Positions 60,801 to 64,000 of a DNA stretch of 64,000 nucleotides are shown in pieces. The notes under the pieces were generated by a model. That model had not been told where the DNA came from and ran no database searches. It saw only the letters and a list, made by a program, of their open reading frames with translations. Numbering within the stretch: the stretch's first letter is position 1; every line of letters starts with the position of its first letter. The stretch spans positions 46,587,927 through 46,651,926 of the forward strand of contig OX104119.1 in the NCBI GenBank assembly GCA_944474755.1, in the 5' to 3' direction. The stretch is from Limnoperna fortunei. Taxonomy: Eukaryota > Mollusca > Bivalvia > Mytilida > Modiolidae. Made by a program: the position numbers and the translations under genes.

Positions 60801-61418
60801 TTGATTGTATTTCTCACTTATTCATTAAAAACATCTGTTGCTGATATGCTTGAAGTTGTCAACTAATAGATATCTACCCTGAACGTAATCTCCAGTGTAA
60901 CTTGTTACGTCACCGTGTTTGTTTTGATGTGTACCACTATCAGATTGTGGCATTAATTGGTTCATGGAAGCTTAGATATGTAGTTTTCATGTTAAAAGAG
61001 CCTAGTAAACCAACACAACTAAAGCATATATTTTATCATTTTTCACGCTAAACTGACAGTTCAAGTCGGAGTACATTTTTATGGGAAAAGGAGCATGAAA
61101 TTCTTATCTCACCCATGGGTTGAGGTAAGGATATCTCAACCAGCTAAAAATAGGTACCATGCTGTCTGGATAGTGAGAAAAATTTTCCCATCTCTGTTTA
61201 ATATTGACCTCAAATTTTGATTAAAGGTGTTGATTTGTGTATAATCTGATTTTTCAACTAAATTTATCTGATGTTATAGTAGTTGAATTTTATTTTAGGT
61301 AACTAATTATGGCCCAGGAACAATAGATGGAGCCACTTTGAGGATTTTATGGCCTTCCAAATTAAAGACTCAATACCCAGAAGGAAAGCATTTATTGTAT
61401 CTTATGCAGCCACCAATG
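11614..61418 (+). CDS. Integrin alpha subunit without I domain, 19 exons (3' end outside window)
   Basis: Exons: 11614-11789, 26773-26900, 29619-29701, 31176-31340, 32593-32638, 33301-33420, 35308-35524, 40586-40676, 41864-42002, 43128-43222, 43931-44229, 45391-45565, 49375-49542, 51778-51872, 52966-53122, 54506-54684, 58171-58254, 60044-60149, 61300-61418. It is a cell-surface adhesion receptor chain that pairs with an integrin beta chain. Layout: signal peptide 1-20; FG-GAP beta-propeller about 21-469 with Ca-binding loops at about 307-315 (DLNGDGYDD), 381-389 (DINLDNYQD) and 443-451 (DLDQNGYDD); thigh, calf-1 and start of calf-2 after that. Blades 2 and 3 join with no I domain. The LLRTRP end of the propeller and the CISLTLCVSF thigh block recall vertebrate alpha-4/alpha-9, so the subclass is a guess from memory. 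Several N-glycosylation sequons are present. Exon 19 carries an apparent one-base deletion. Confidence 0.95.
11790..15120. other. Integrin intron 1, 5' part
   Basis: AT-rich sequence with many ACATGTA palindromes and short A/T runs. No exon, element with clear ends or conserved motif was recognised. Confidence 0.5.
15121..15235 (+). repeat. SINE 5'-body fragment
   Basis: Contains GGTTCGAGACTCATTGCAGG, GCAGGGTGTACTTGACTCCA and a short A-rich tail. These match the B-box side of the SINE family; the 3' body is absent. Confidence 0.55.
15511..15740 (+). other. Open segment of about 75 codons cut off by a repeat
   Basis: A frame starting MKNINKTEAKILFTTDFPKD and running without stop until the family alpha repeat begins at 15741, after which the frame is only repeat sequence (an arginine run from CGT repeats). 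A CAG at 15532-15534 could be an acceptor. No family is recognised; it may be an exon or gene remnant, or chance. Confidence 0.2.
15741..18245 (+). repeat. Repeat family alpha, copy 1, with about 500-bp tandem units
   Basis: Head hairpin at 15742-15772 (AGCTCAC.TGACCC / GGGTCA.GTGAGCT), then a (CGT)n microsatellite at about 15790-15831. Three long tandem units of about 500 bp begin near 16329, 16829 and 17332 and are nearly identical, each with a G-run of different length. It closes with TCAGGTGAGCGATACAGG and the tail hairpin AGGCTCCTGGGAGCCT, then CTAGT. Related copies: 47741-49217, 55111-56533 and, by its ends, 46193-47616. Confidence 0.85.
18246..19053. other. Integrin intron 1 segment between repeats
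   Basis: AT-rich, with a TA microsatellite at about 18315-18338 and a weak SINE 3' remnant at about 18936-19022 (GCTGAAAAATTGCTGACATT). No exon seen. Confidence 0.45.
19054..20500 (+). repeat. Repeat family beta, copy 1, about 172-bp tandem units
   Basis: Head hairpin at 19054-19082 (ATACCCCCCGCTT, loop, AAGCGGGGGGTAT), then GTCCTTCCGTCC microsatellite at about 19098-19135. Seven to eight monomers of about 172 bp follow (marker CAACTCCTCCTACACCACTG at about 19152, 19323, 19496, 19667). The closing end repeats GCGGGGGGTATC and has the tail hairpin GTGAGCATTGCTCAC. Confidence 0.85.
20653..20822 (+). repeat. Repeat family beta, short copy
   Basis: Has the head (TACCCCCGCTTCGAAGAAG), a CCGTCCGTCCTTCCGTC microsatellite and the tail GGGGGTATACTG...GTGAGCATTAGCTCAC, with almost no monomer in between. 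It shows that head and tail can persist without the array. Confidence 0.7.
20933..21077. repeat. Foldback element, about 145 bp
   Basis: Nearly the whole element is one imperfect palindrome: TTTTTTTGCTATTAGAG at the left pairs with CTCTAATAGCAAAAAAA at the right, and the arms continue through CATTTCC/GGAAATG and CACATGTACAAA/TTTGTACACATGTG. Confidence 0.7.
23425..23680. repeat. Local three-copy direct repeat plus inverted copy
   Basis: The block GTTATCCCTCGATGGAGAAA with GTGCAAAACAGA-type flank occurs three times in direct order (about 64-bp spacing), and once inverted just upstream (TTTTCTCCATCGAGGGGTAA at about 23428). Confidence 0.7.
23741..23855 (+). repeat. SINE 3' part
   Basis: TCTCCGGGTACTCCGGCTTC, then ACTGGACGCCATGATATAGC, then GCTGAAAGTGGCATTAAACA and a (CAAA)n tail. 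Same 3' body as the other SINE copies; head missing. Confidence 0.75.
25205..26735. repeat. 69-bp minisatellite, about 20 copies
   Basis: Unit of about 69 bp (range roughly 66-82) with core AAATTACCTCCCTTCTGTTG, TTCCTTAAGCACACTTTTAA and CAATAAAACAGGTAATAAAA. Because 69 is divisible by three, several units are open in one frame on both strands, which creates false repeat peptides. The array ends about 37 bp before integrin exon 2. Confidence 0.9.
26773..26900 (+). CDS. Integrin alpha exon 2: end of blade 1, first disulfide loop
   Basis: Acceptor CTGCTTTCAG. With the split Val codon it reads LLVGSPTLDRVGDPQNLTGG and LYKCSFSSSCIESCD, the LLVGAP block and first cysteines of the propeller. One base plus 42 codons plus one base; donor GTAACA. 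It supplies exactly the phase needed between exons 1 and 3. It contains an NLT sequon. Confidence 0.92.
26917..27173 (+). repeat. Repeat family gamma, copy 3
   Basis: Head ATACCCCCCACAAACTTGTT with GGGGGGTATATAGG, then CTGTCTGTCCGTCTG, one unit, and tail hairpin GTGAGGGTGCTCAC. It starts only 16 bp after the end of exon 2. Confidence 0.75.
27174..29084. other. Integrin intron 2, no recognised content
   Basis: AT-rich sequence with scattered ACATGTA words. No exon-like segment, repeat with clear ends or conserved motif was seen. Confidence 0.45.
29085..29396 (-). other. Two candidate antisense exons of unknown gene
   Basis: 29396-29311: acceptor TGTCTTTACAG, then 28 open codons including LPKVCNVAQCDHNIEMKVEK, donor GTAAAA. 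29148-29085: acceptor CTTTTGCACAG, then PSKWIMTSVSISTNVHQLG, donor GTAAGT. Cysteine spacing and the W...TSV...TNV pattern faintly recall the calf-2 end of integrin alpha chains. However, the two pieces do not join in phase directly, so an exon is missing or this is chance. Confidence 0.2.
29619..29701 (+). CDS. Integrin alpha exon 3: start of blade 2
   Basis: Acceptor CTGTTTTCAG; reads (D)LTTIIGSRSDQWFGSTV and RSSGKGGFVV; donor GTAAGT. The SDQWFGSTV stretch is the second FG-GAP start. Phase 1 in, phase 0 out. Confidence 0.93.
30113..30348 (+). repeat. Repeat family alpha-like head, truncated
   Basis: TAGCTCATCTGACCTGAAGG followed by GTCATGTAAACTATTGTCAT, a decayed copy of the family alpha head, with a short piece of array. 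It ends where a beta-type element begins. Confidence 0.55.
30354..30912 (+). repeat. Beta-like element with about 170-bp units
   Basis: Weak head (ACACCCTCACTCGTAATATA, then CCATCTGTCTGTCCGG), then about three monomers of about 170 bp (CAGATTTCTCGGCTTCTACT at about 30595 and 30765), and an end with GGGGTATACTTAGCACGACT. Confidence 0.65.
31176..31340 (+). CDS. Integrin alpha exon 4: blade 2 with disulfides
   Basis: Acceptor CCTTTAG; 55 codons: VCAHRFTINYSGVGRCMALF, a TPCKEDAL segment and SYCQAGTSAGVNM. VCAHR and CQAG are integrin-specific. Phase 0 on both sides; donor GTAGGT. Confidence 0.95.
31341..32592. other. Integrin intron 4
   Basis: AT-rich, no recognisable element or exon. Confidence 0.45.
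32593..32638 (+). CDS. Integrin alpha exon 5 (46 nt)
   Basis: DGTVIVGGPGSGDWTG between acceptor TTTTATTGCAG and donor GTAATC. This is the conserved GGPGSxxWTG turn at the blade 2-3 junction, where I-domain integrins carry the I domain; the direct join here shows there is none. Confidence 0.93.
32662..32851 (-). repeat. SINE, diverged, minus orientation
   Basis: TTTGTTTGATTGGTGTTTTA, CATGGCATCCAG and, at the far end, GACCACTTAGTCACAAAGGT, the reverse complement of a worn tRNA-like head. Confidence 0.6.
33301..33420 (+). CDS. Integrin alpha exon 6: blade 3
   Basis: Acceptor TTATTTTTAG; GGVYTLLTKRQLGVSSIYYS and a linker to NSYMG; donor GTAAGG. The G-SYMGYSV join with exon 7 is the typical third FG-GAP repeat. 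Confidence 0.93.
33700..34168 (-). repeat. Second SINE-like family, reverse copy with ATCA tail
   Basis: Reverse of the 1993-2262 repeat: GGATCATTGTAGCCACTACA, CAATACTCCATA, TTATAGCTGAAATACTGCTC and a terminal (ATCA)n at about 34150-34168. Confidence 0.6.
34169..35107. other. Integrin intron 6, remaining part
   Basis: AT-rich, no exon or element recognised. Confidence 0.45.
35108..35233. repeat. Foldback element, about 126 bp
   Basis: Arm ATTAAACACTGTGTTTTAAG... at about 35111 pairs with ...CCTAAAACACAATCTTTAAT at about 35211-35230, and GTGTAAAC pairs with GTTTACAC near the loop. Confidence 0.65.
35308..35524 (+). CDS. Integrin alpha exon 7: blades 3-4, first Ca loop
   Basis: Acceptor TTTTTCAG; contains YSVTSGHYGSKNATQVLYVG, GGAPHANNTGQVVLF, then SLFGFDLATTDLNGDG ending in donor GTAAGA. 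The DLNGDG half of a Ca-binding loop is completed by YDD in exon 8. NAT and NNT sequons are present. Confidence 0.95.
35741..38359. mobile_element. 2.6-kb TIR element with TTGAG-rich subterminal arrays
   Basis: Ends CCCCATACAGAAAAA (35741) and, reversed, CCCCTACAGAAAAA (38359). Both subterminal regions (about 35774-36060 and 37925-38345) are packed with GTTGAG/CTCAAC words. The right one includes five direct copies of about 41 bp (AATGCTCAACCTTTCCTCAA). GCACA occurs close to both outer edges and may be a duplicated target. No long frame; superfamily unknown. Confidence 0.65.
36896..37253 (-). CDS. Possible two-exon 40-residue ORF inside the 2.6-kb element
   Basis: ATG ACG at 37253-37248 directly before donor GTAAGT; acceptor AATATTTTACAG at 37013; exon 37012-36896 reads ISHLTNENAVLGRLTVRAYG, then YIHYKRGCKQYYEDGILT and a stop. 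A CpG-containing stretch at about 37325-37425 (CCGGAAA, GTCGACACCGG) could be its promoter. No homology is recognised; it could be chance. Confidence 0.25.
38962..40062 (+). repeat. Repeat family delta, copy 1, about 172-bp units
   Basis: Head hairpin at 38963-38995 (TTATGCCCC...GGGGCATTAA), GTCCGTCCGTCTGTCC and ACGTACGTACGTCCG microsatellite, then about six monomers (marker CAAGCTTTTCTCAGAAACCG), ending GTGGGCATCAGTGTCCCATG with tail hairpin GTGTCCCATGGACAC. The second copy is at 49600-51024. Confidence 0.85.
40102..40379. mobile_element. MITE with TTAA target duplication (piggyBac-like), 278 bp
   Basis: GGTATCCGAACCATAATTGA at the left and, reversed, GGTATCCGACGTATAATTGA at the right, with TTAA immediately outside both ends (40098-40101, 40380-40383). 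No coding capacity. TTAA duplication is the piggyBac hallmark; the terminal bases differ from classic CCC ends. A decayed reverse copy lies at 51228-51372. Confidence 0.75.
40586..40676 (+). CDS. Integrin alpha exon 8: blade 5
   Basis: Acceptor TTTTTTCAG; YDDLIVGSPLYYEKLKAGGA and IYVYYGKEGG; donor GTATGT. It completes the first Ca loop and has the LIVGSP FG-GAP core. Confidence 0.95.
40821..41632 (+). repeat. SINE interrupted by a family zeta element
   Basis: The head (GGGACCTCTTTGGTCCAGTT, ATTAAGGTGGTTAGT) is at 40821-40855 and the rest (TATCTACTATTAATAACATG to a CAAA tail) at 41418-41632. Joining them restores the order seen in other copies (GTTAGTCATCTGCTATTGAT at 62181), so 40856-41417 was inserted into a finished SINE. 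Confidence 0.8.
40856..41417 (+). mobile_element. Repeat family zeta, copy 1, 562 bp, exact ends defined
   Basis: Begins TAGGGCCCGCCACTTTGTGG (imperfect head hairpin), then (GTCC)n, then three monomers of about 158 bp (TTTTGAGGTAGGCTTTTGAT marker), then GGTGGGGCCCAC and the tail hairpin GAGATGGGTACCATCTC, ending CTAGT. It sits between T and T of the host SINE without a clear duplication. A second, shorter copy is at 54764-55003. Confidence 0.8.
41864..42002 (+). CDS. Integrin alpha exon 9: blade 6, second Ca loop
   Basis: Acceptor TATTTGATGCAG; ITSSSVPTKIAYLKKTEEEC, then SRFGFAVAAAGDINLDNYQ; donor GTAAGA. DINLDNYQ is completed by D in exon 10. Confidence 0.94.
42003..43127. other. Integrin intron 9
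   Basis: AT-rich; holds a fragment of the GATT-tail repeat at about 42662-42735 (GATTGATTGATTGATTGGAT, AGCGAGCAGTATTTCAGCTA). No exon seen. Confidence 0.5.
43128..43222 (+). CDS. Integrin alpha exon 10: blade 6
   Basis: Acceptor TAATTTTAG; DLVVGAPYEGDGLGAVYLFH and GSNQGIVEKYAQ; donor GTATAA. Classic LVVGAP...GAVYLFHG segment. Confidence 0.95.
43594..43840 (+). repeat. Repeat family beta, degenerate short copy
   Basis: ATACCCCCACCCCCTTCTAA and AGGGTATACTGTTTTATCC head, short interior, a G-run at about 43797-43812 and TAGTGAGCATTAGATC tail. Confidence 0.6.
43931..44229 (+). CDS. Integrin alpha exon 11: blade 7, third Ca loop, start of thigh
   Basis: Acceptor AATTGTTTTAG; RSFGHALSGKMDLDQNGYDD, IAVGAYQSDTTFLLRTRPII, then thigh residues HLSANVTVSPQKLNLDNGPD and CISLTLCVSF. 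99 codons plus two bases, the longest exon. The LLRTRP end of the propeller is an integrin signature. Donor GTATGG. Confidence 0.96.
44315..44575 (+). repeat. SINE, near full length
   Basis: CCTTGGTGGCTGATTGGTTA head, GTCTCACTGCAGGCTGGGTG, ACTGGACGCCACGATATAGC, GAAAGTGGCGTTAAACACCA and a CAAA tail. It lies about 85 bp after exon 11. Confidence 0.8.
44875..45042. repeat. Foldback element, 168 bp
   Basis: Arms TAGGTTCTTTCATACGTTTT and ...GACGTATGAAAGGACCTA, continuing through GATAGAAATTTTATGT / ACATAAAAATTTCTATC, leave only a loop of about 35 bp. Confidence 0.75.
45109..45210. repeat. Foldback element, about 102 bp
   Basis: CTGACGTCCAATCAGAATGC pairs with GCGTTTTGATTGGATGACGC, and the centre AGAACGTTGTTATG pairs with CATAACAACGTTCT. 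A separate element from the one at 44875. Confidence 0.7.
45391..45565 (+). CDS. Integrin alpha exon 12: thigh
   Basis: Acceptor CTGTTTGCAG; FNTPQTIFYKIEVEKDMHKK, RAVFVNVDPLY and CKVEVIKLV; donor GTAAGA. The position, phase and beta-strand pattern fit the thigh domain. Confidence 0.92.
45803..46163 (+). repeat. Family beta, two heads in tandem
   Basis: ATACCCCTGCTTCGAAGAAG with AGGGGTATACTGTTTTACCC at 45803, and a second head (CCCCTTCTTCGAAGTTGAGG) at 45924, then a unit and the end GGGGTATCCCCAGTGAACAT. Confidence 0.65.
46193..47616 (+). repeat. Alpha-ended repeat with about 160-bp monomers
   Basis: Head TAGCTCACCTGACCCAAAGG with hairpin partner GGTCATGTGAGC, CGTCGGCGTCGTCGTTGTCG microsatellite, about eight monomers of about 160 bp (GCAATATTGTTTGGATGGTC marker), then ATCAGGTGAGCGATACAG and the tail palindrome GCTCTTAAGAGC. 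The ends match family alpha, but the array is unrelated. Confidence 0.8.
47741..49217 (+). repeat. Repeat family alpha, copy 3, head replaced by poly-T
   Basis: A T-run at about 47741-47761, then GTCCGTCGTCGTCCGTCATC, array units homologous to 15835-18180, and the same end as copy 1 (CAGGTGAGCGATACAGGTTC, CTGGGAGCCTCTAGT). Confidence 0.8.
49375..49542 (+). CDS. Integrin alpha exon 13: thigh/genu
   Basis: Acceptor TATATTTACAG; DNFNDKLSDINFTVTYNISE, then CRSNGVPNINNYPVLVTG; 56 codons, phase 0 both sides; donor GTATGT. The DKLSxIxFxVxYxI motif is typical of integrin thigh domains. NFT and NIS sequons are present. Confidence 0.94.
49600..51024 (+). repeat. Repeat family delta, copy 2
   Basis: ATGCCCCCGCGACGACATGT with CAGGGGGCATTAAG head, GTCCGTACGTACGTACGTCC, about eight monomers of about 172 bp, GGGGGCATCCGTGTCCCATG and hairpin GTGTCCCATGGACAC. 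It starts 58 bp after exon 13. Confidence 0.85.
51228..51372. repeat. Decayed reverse copy of the TTAA MITE
   Basis: GTTAGTTACTCAAATAGTAT, GATTACCGAGGTCTGCTCCA and ACCAAATATGATCATGTGG match the reverse complement of 40102-40230; the end CAGATACCTCAAAT is a worn GGATACCTTAA. Confidence 0.6.
51778..51872 (+). CDS. Integrin alpha exon 14: thigh/calf-1 boundary with cysteines
   Basis: Acceptor TTGCTACAG; VQFSKCGTNPDGTEKNCESN and IQMTVDLPGLKS; donor GTAAGT. The C-G-x(n)-NCxxNI pattern is the usual thigh/calf-1 boundary. Confidence 0.95.
51873..52965. other. Integrin intron 14
   Basis: AT-rich. Near the middle, CAGCTCTGGCAATATT and AAAGGAGCAACA sit opposite TGTTGCTCCTTTGAATTTG at about 51910, an inverted pair suggesting an old element of about 560 bp (51916-52473). 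No exon. Confidence 0.4.
52966..53122 (+). CDS. Integrin alpha exon 15: calf-1
   Basis: Acceptor ATATTTCAG; DADGTYIMSFGIDKEIVMDV, QLNNRGDPAHQTVLLI, then WSKLVVVDP; donor GTAAGT. The V.V.LNNRGDPAHQT segment is calf-1. The RGD triplet here belongs to the conserved NRGDPAH fold, not a ligand motif. Confidence 0.95.
53123..54505. other. Integrin intron 15
   Basis: AT-rich, with a SINE 3' scrap at about 54412-54450 (AAATAAAAACTGGATGTCAT). Nothing else is recognised. Confidence 0.45.
54506..54684 (+). CDS. Integrin alpha exon 16: calf-1
   Basis: Acceptor TGATTTCAG; PTNRPSTNFPNLTAVEISEI, GNPFGNLNRS, then LIFDPSKLTSEEQTFTFQIQ; donor GTAAGT. GNPFG and FDxSxL are calf-1 landmarks. NLT and NRS sequons are present. 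Confidence 0.95.
54764..55003 (+). repeat. Repeat family zeta, copy 2, one unit
   Basis: GGCAGAGGCCCTATAGTGAT, GTCCGTGCGTGCATGCATGC microsatellite, one monomer (TTTTGAGGTAGGCTTTTGAT), AACAAGGCCCAC and the tail with ATGGATACCATCTCACTGAT then ATCTAGT. Confidence 0.75.
55111..56533 (+). repeat. Repeat family alpha, copy 4
   Basis: Head reduced to GGGTCAGGTGAGCTATTGCC, short GTCCGTCGTCGTTGTCG, array units homologous to copies 1 and 3, and end CAGGTGAGCAATACAGGC with a damaged tail hairpin. Confidence 0.75.
56579..57832 (+). repeat. Repeat family epsilon, copy 2: 146-bp tandem array
   Basis: Head hairpin at 56579-56613, CGGCGGCGGCGGCGGCG at about 56630-56647, about seven 146-bp monomers (GGTGTATAGGTTGCTGATGA marker), then CAGGCGAGACGTTTTTCTGT and GTGTCCACAC. 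It is the inverted counterpart of 5652-6921, alike along the whole length. Confidence 0.87.
58171..58254 (+). CDS. Integrin alpha exon 17: calf-1/calf-2 linker
   Basis: Acceptor ATTTTTTAG; TSIEKTPEDDTKEIKVRVIN and KAEVALD; donor GTATGC. The xTPExxxxxxxVxVxxxAxxxL pattern is where calf-2 begins. Confidence 0.93.
58262..58805. repeat. Two SINE copies in close, partly inverted arrangement
   Basis: A minus-oriented copy (58262-58532) opens with a (GTTT)n run of about 60 bp. It is followed by a tRNA-like head in plus orientation (GGCCTCGGTGGCTGAGTGGT at 58538) that passes at about 58618 into a minus-oriented body (GGAAGCCGGAGTACCCGGAG) ending with the reverse complement of a second head (GACCACTTGGCCACTGAGAC). 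Confidence 0.75.
58806..60043. other. Integrin intron 17, remaining part
   Basis: AT-rich, no element or exon recognised. Confidence 0.45.
60044..60149 (+). CDS. Integrin alpha exon 18: calf-2
   Basis: Acceptor TGTATTTCAG; SAQPDGDVFYRGPVRGESSI, then KKESEIGPAINHTYT; donor GTGAGT. EIGPxxxHTYxV is the calf-2 beta-strand that leads into the NxGP motif of exon 19. An internal GTACGT could act as an alternative donor in the same phase. Confidence 0.93.
60663..60801. repeat. Foldback element, about 139 bp
   Basis: ACACTAGTGGGAGGGCAAAA and AATCTCAGACACCCAAGTGA pair with TCACGTGGGTGTCTGAGATT and TTGCCCTACCACCGGTGTT, with GGTCTCCAA / TTGGAGACC near the loop. Confidence 0.75.
61300..61418 (+). CDS. 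Integrin alpha exon 19: calf-2, with apparent one-base deletion
   Basis: Acceptor TTTATTTTAG. It reads VTNYGPG in the frame set by exon 18, then, only after adding one base near 61320/61321, TIDGATLRILWPSKLKTQYP, then HLLYLMQPPM; donor GTATAC. As printed, the frame from exon 18 hits TAG after GPGQ, while the alternative frame has TAA upstream. The exon is 119 nt where 120 is expected. NxGPxTIxxAxLxIxWP is a strongly conserved calf-2 motif. Confidence 0.88.
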
Positions 61419-62150
61419 GTATACTGTTCTTGTATTTTAGATTTAATTTGCACTGCCATTAGTTGATGAATCAAATTGTGCCTTTTAAACAACTGTAAAG
61501 TGAGAAGTTATAGGTTAGGTTGGCAAGGAATATCTGAGCATAGATGGAATATAGTTCCTACCAAAAAACAGCCAATTTTGAAATTTATGTTTGGGCAAAA
61601 AATTTGGTTTTTCGTGTGAAACATAAGGATTTTGAAAAATAGATCTTCTAACAAGAGTGTTTATTTCTACTTAGTTACATTTTTTGGTGCATAGTTTTTA
61701 TTATCAAAACTAAGATTAAGTAAAAAACTTCTTTTACAAAATTGTTTTTGTAACGAATAACCAAATTTTTGTAATTTAAATTGATGATTATAGATGAGAA
61801 ATGGATCTTTTTCGCCTGTAATAAAAAAAATCATTTTTTAGTTTGATTTGCATGTCAATCTAATGAAAGTTGGGGAACATGTAGATTTTTGGTCTGCCTC
61901 CTTGGTCCCTTCATCCCACCTCAGGTTTACCTTTGCATTTAAGCTTTTTTTTTCCAAGTAGATTACTTCACATCTTCATGAAAGTTGGGACGCAGTTACA
62001 ACATTTTGAACTCTCTTTACAGCAGGCAAAAATCTGTAGGGATGTGCAAAATATTTGAAGCTTAAGTGAACTAAGTCAAAAGGGGAATTTACTGATATCT
62101 GCCAAGTGGGACCTCAGTGTGGCTGAGACACATTTTCTTGTTTTTAAAAG
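61419..62150. other. Integrin intron 19, 5' part
   Basis: AT-rich, no exon or element recognised. Confidence 0.45.
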
Positions 62151-62411
62151 GGCCTCGGTGAAAGAGTGGTTAAGGTTAAGGTAGTTAGTCATCTGCTATT
62201 GATTACTTGGTCTGTCGACAGTGAGGTTGTAGGTTAAAGTCTCACTGCAGGCTGGGTGTACTCGACACCAATCTTAATTAACAAGGATTGCCAGTTTTTC
62301 TACCGAAGGTCGAGGGTTTTCTCTGGCTTCTTCCCCTTATAAAAACTTAACACCATGATATAGCTGAAAAATTGCTGTAAGTGGCATTAAACACCATTCA
62401 AACAAACAAAT
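62151..62411 (+). repeat. SINE, near full length
   Basis: GGCCTCGGTGAAAGAGTGGT head with a duplicated TTAAGG, GTCTCACTGCAGGCTGGGTG, CACCATGATATAGCTGAAAA, GCATTAAACACCATTC and a CAAA tail. Confidence 0.8.
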
Positions 62412-62691
62412 ATCTAGTTTTTAAATTACTGCAGTAGCTTCTTTTTATATGAATTTAGATTATGTTTAGGTGTTTGAGGATTTTTAGTGGAAGACAAAAA
62501 AAAAGTTTAGTTTGAAGATCTGAAATTGACCTAGTTACCTAACTGTAGCATTGATTCTTTTTAGAATTTCTTTAAAGGACTGTAGCAGCTTTGAGATTTA
62601 CTCAGTAAAATTAACAATTTCCTTCATATCTTTTGTTGATTAAAATATTATTTTTATTCAGCTGTCTAGAGGACAGATCTCACTCTATTTA

Positions 62692-62966
62692 CAGGGTAAC
62701 CACATGACCTTGAAAACAGGAAAAGACCTGGAATTTCATTTTTCTTTTTCCAGGTGGTGGAAAAATCTGGGAATTTCATACAAATCATGAAAATCCTGTA
62801 AAAAACTAACATTTTTAAATTGAAAAGTGATCCAGATGACACATTTACCTTTTTCACTTTGTTTATTGTAACTGTCGATGTTAGGCCATTCAGATGGACG
62901 TTGAAAATGATTAAATAGAACCTGAAAAGTCCTTGAAATTGAAATAAAATCTTTGTGGGAACCCTG
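62692..62966. mobile_element. hAT-like MITE, 275 bp
   Basis: CAGGGTAACCACATGACCTT at the left and, reversed, CAGGGTTCCCACAAAG at the right, with TTTA outside both ends. The minus strand is open through it for about 116 codons, but this is transposon sequence, not a conserved protein. The CAGGG terminus suggests hAT. Confidence 0.65.
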
Positions 62967-63317
62967 TTTATAGTCACTGTCTTAAAAGGGCACCTATAAG
63001 TAGTATAATGAACCACTGTTTGAAGGACAGTTTTTCTTCAGTTTGACTGTATATAGGGTGTTATTTTTAACTTTAATTTTTTCTGTTGCCATGGATACAG
63101 AGCAAAGATTGTCATTTAAATTCGTCAAGAAAATGTTAGTATGATGTTTAAAGTTTCTAGGTTCTTATGAATTTTGCAAGGCCCTTGTAATAAACAATTA
63201 ATGGGCTAGTCTAAGCAACTATAGAATGCAGAAGCCTGATATTTTGCATATGGCTTTACAGATAGTACCATATTGTGTGTAGCAATTTTATGCTCCTTGG
63301 TCATATACTGGACTATC

Positions 63318-63645
63318 ATCCAAGCATCCAAGGGATGTGATGGATGAGAGACATTCTATGTAGAAGCCAAAAGGCTTCGAGGGTTGAAGTGAATCAATTC
63401 ATTTGTCCAGGTGTGAGATATCCTTATTTACAGGTGACTGATTAGAAATCAATGACCCGTATAGTCACCCTTCAGCCCTATAAAACCCAGTGTTCCTAAC
63501 TATTCTGCCTCCTTTTAAAGCCAAACTATCTCTTTTTATTGAGTTTAAGGATAGGGGGTCAAATGGGTGGGTACTTCAACCCTCGAAGCCTTTTGGCTTC
63601 TACATAGAATGTCTCTCATCCATCACATCCCTTGGATGCTTGGAT
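63318..63645. repeat. Inverted repeat with perfect 72-bp arms
   Basis: 63318-63389 and 63574-63645 are exact reverse complements over 72 bp (ATCCAAGCATCCAAGGGATG...GAGGGTTGAAG), separated by 184 bp. The right flank contains a second, diverged AAGCCGCCAGGCTTTCTCAG version of the AAGCC...GGCTT hairpin. No frame. Confidence 0.85.
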
Positions 63646-64000
63646 TATAGACCATTCTATTACAAAGCCGCCAGGCTTTCTCAGGTTGAAGTGAATCTTT
63701 AAAGCTAACAATAAATGAGATAGGTGCAGTTGCCAAAGTTTTCATAAACATATATGCATGTATCTGAACGAAACCTCTAAAGCCACAACCAGCTCCACAA
63801 ATCTTTTAGAAAATTTAAGTTTGTAAGTAACAGCAGACAAAAACCCAGCATAGGTTTAGAGTTGACAGAATAAATCTAGATAAACACTTTTTCCACAAAA
63901 ATAGTTTTTGTGATTGTCATCAATCATTTTCTACATGTATATCAATTATCTGAATGTACCAATACATGCTTTCTAGGTCAGCTCAAATCAAAACCCATCT
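63646..64000. other. Integrin intron 19, window end
   Basis: AT-rich apart from the hairpin remnant; no next integrin exon is recognised before the window ends. Confidence 0.45.

Noticed and set aside
62666..63016. 116-codon minus-strand frame
   Set aside because: Covers the hAT-like MITE; the peptide is a translation of transposon ends.

Overview
The window is animal nuclear DNA, AT-rich, with long introns, spliceosomal GT-AG introns and very dense non-autonomous repeats. The repeats (tRNA-headed SINEs with a CAAA-type tail, elements with central tandem arrays, foldback elements) and the gene structures fit a mollusc, most likely a bivalve. That taxon is inferred from repeat style and was not tested by a search. 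No bacterial operon, CRISPR array or intact virus is present.

Two protein genes can be reconstructed, and they are divergent. BLOC1S1 (BLOC-1/BORC subunit 1, GCN5L1) runs on the minus strand, with four exons in phase from the ATG at 11255 down to 810; its last few codons could not be placed. An integrin alpha chain runs on the plus strand from the ATG at 11614; 19 exons totalling 2,642 nt were assembled (about 880 codons: signal peptide, seven-bladed beta-propeller with three Ca-binding loops and no inserted I domain, thigh, calf-1, start of calf-2). The calf-2 remainder, membrane helix and tail must lie beyond 64000. Most of these exons are too short or too fragmented to stand out as open reading frames; they were found from splice sites plus integrin motifs, and every junction is phase-consistent. 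One exception stands out: exon 19 is one base short, which shifts the frame in an otherwise well-conserved calf-2 segment. The two start codons are 358 bp apart, and the gap holds an ETS-plus-CRE composite site and an E-box.

Layout: 1-11255 BLOC1S1 with a transposon-filled first intron (nested TA-flanked TIR element, pogo-like element, truncated LTR-element gag); 11256-11613 shared promoter; 11614-26772 integrin exon 1 and a 15-kb intron with large repeat arrays; 26773-35524 propeller exons 2-7; 35525-40585 intron with a 2.6-kb TIR element nested in another repeat; 40586-49542 propeller and thigh exons 8-13; 49543-61418 leg exons 14-19; 61419-64000 intron with a SINE, a MITE and a long perfect inverted repeat.

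The most interesting non-genic signal is architectural. At least six sequence-unrelated repeat families share one plan: GC-rich head hairpin, pyrimidine-rich or CG-rich microsatellite, tandem monomers (about 146-172 bp in most families, about 500 bp in one), a partial copy of the head motif, then a short tail hairpin. One copy is inserted cleanly inside a SINE, which defines its ends as TAG...CTAGT between two T residues. This resembles Helentron-type non-autonomous elements and bivalve pearl elements.
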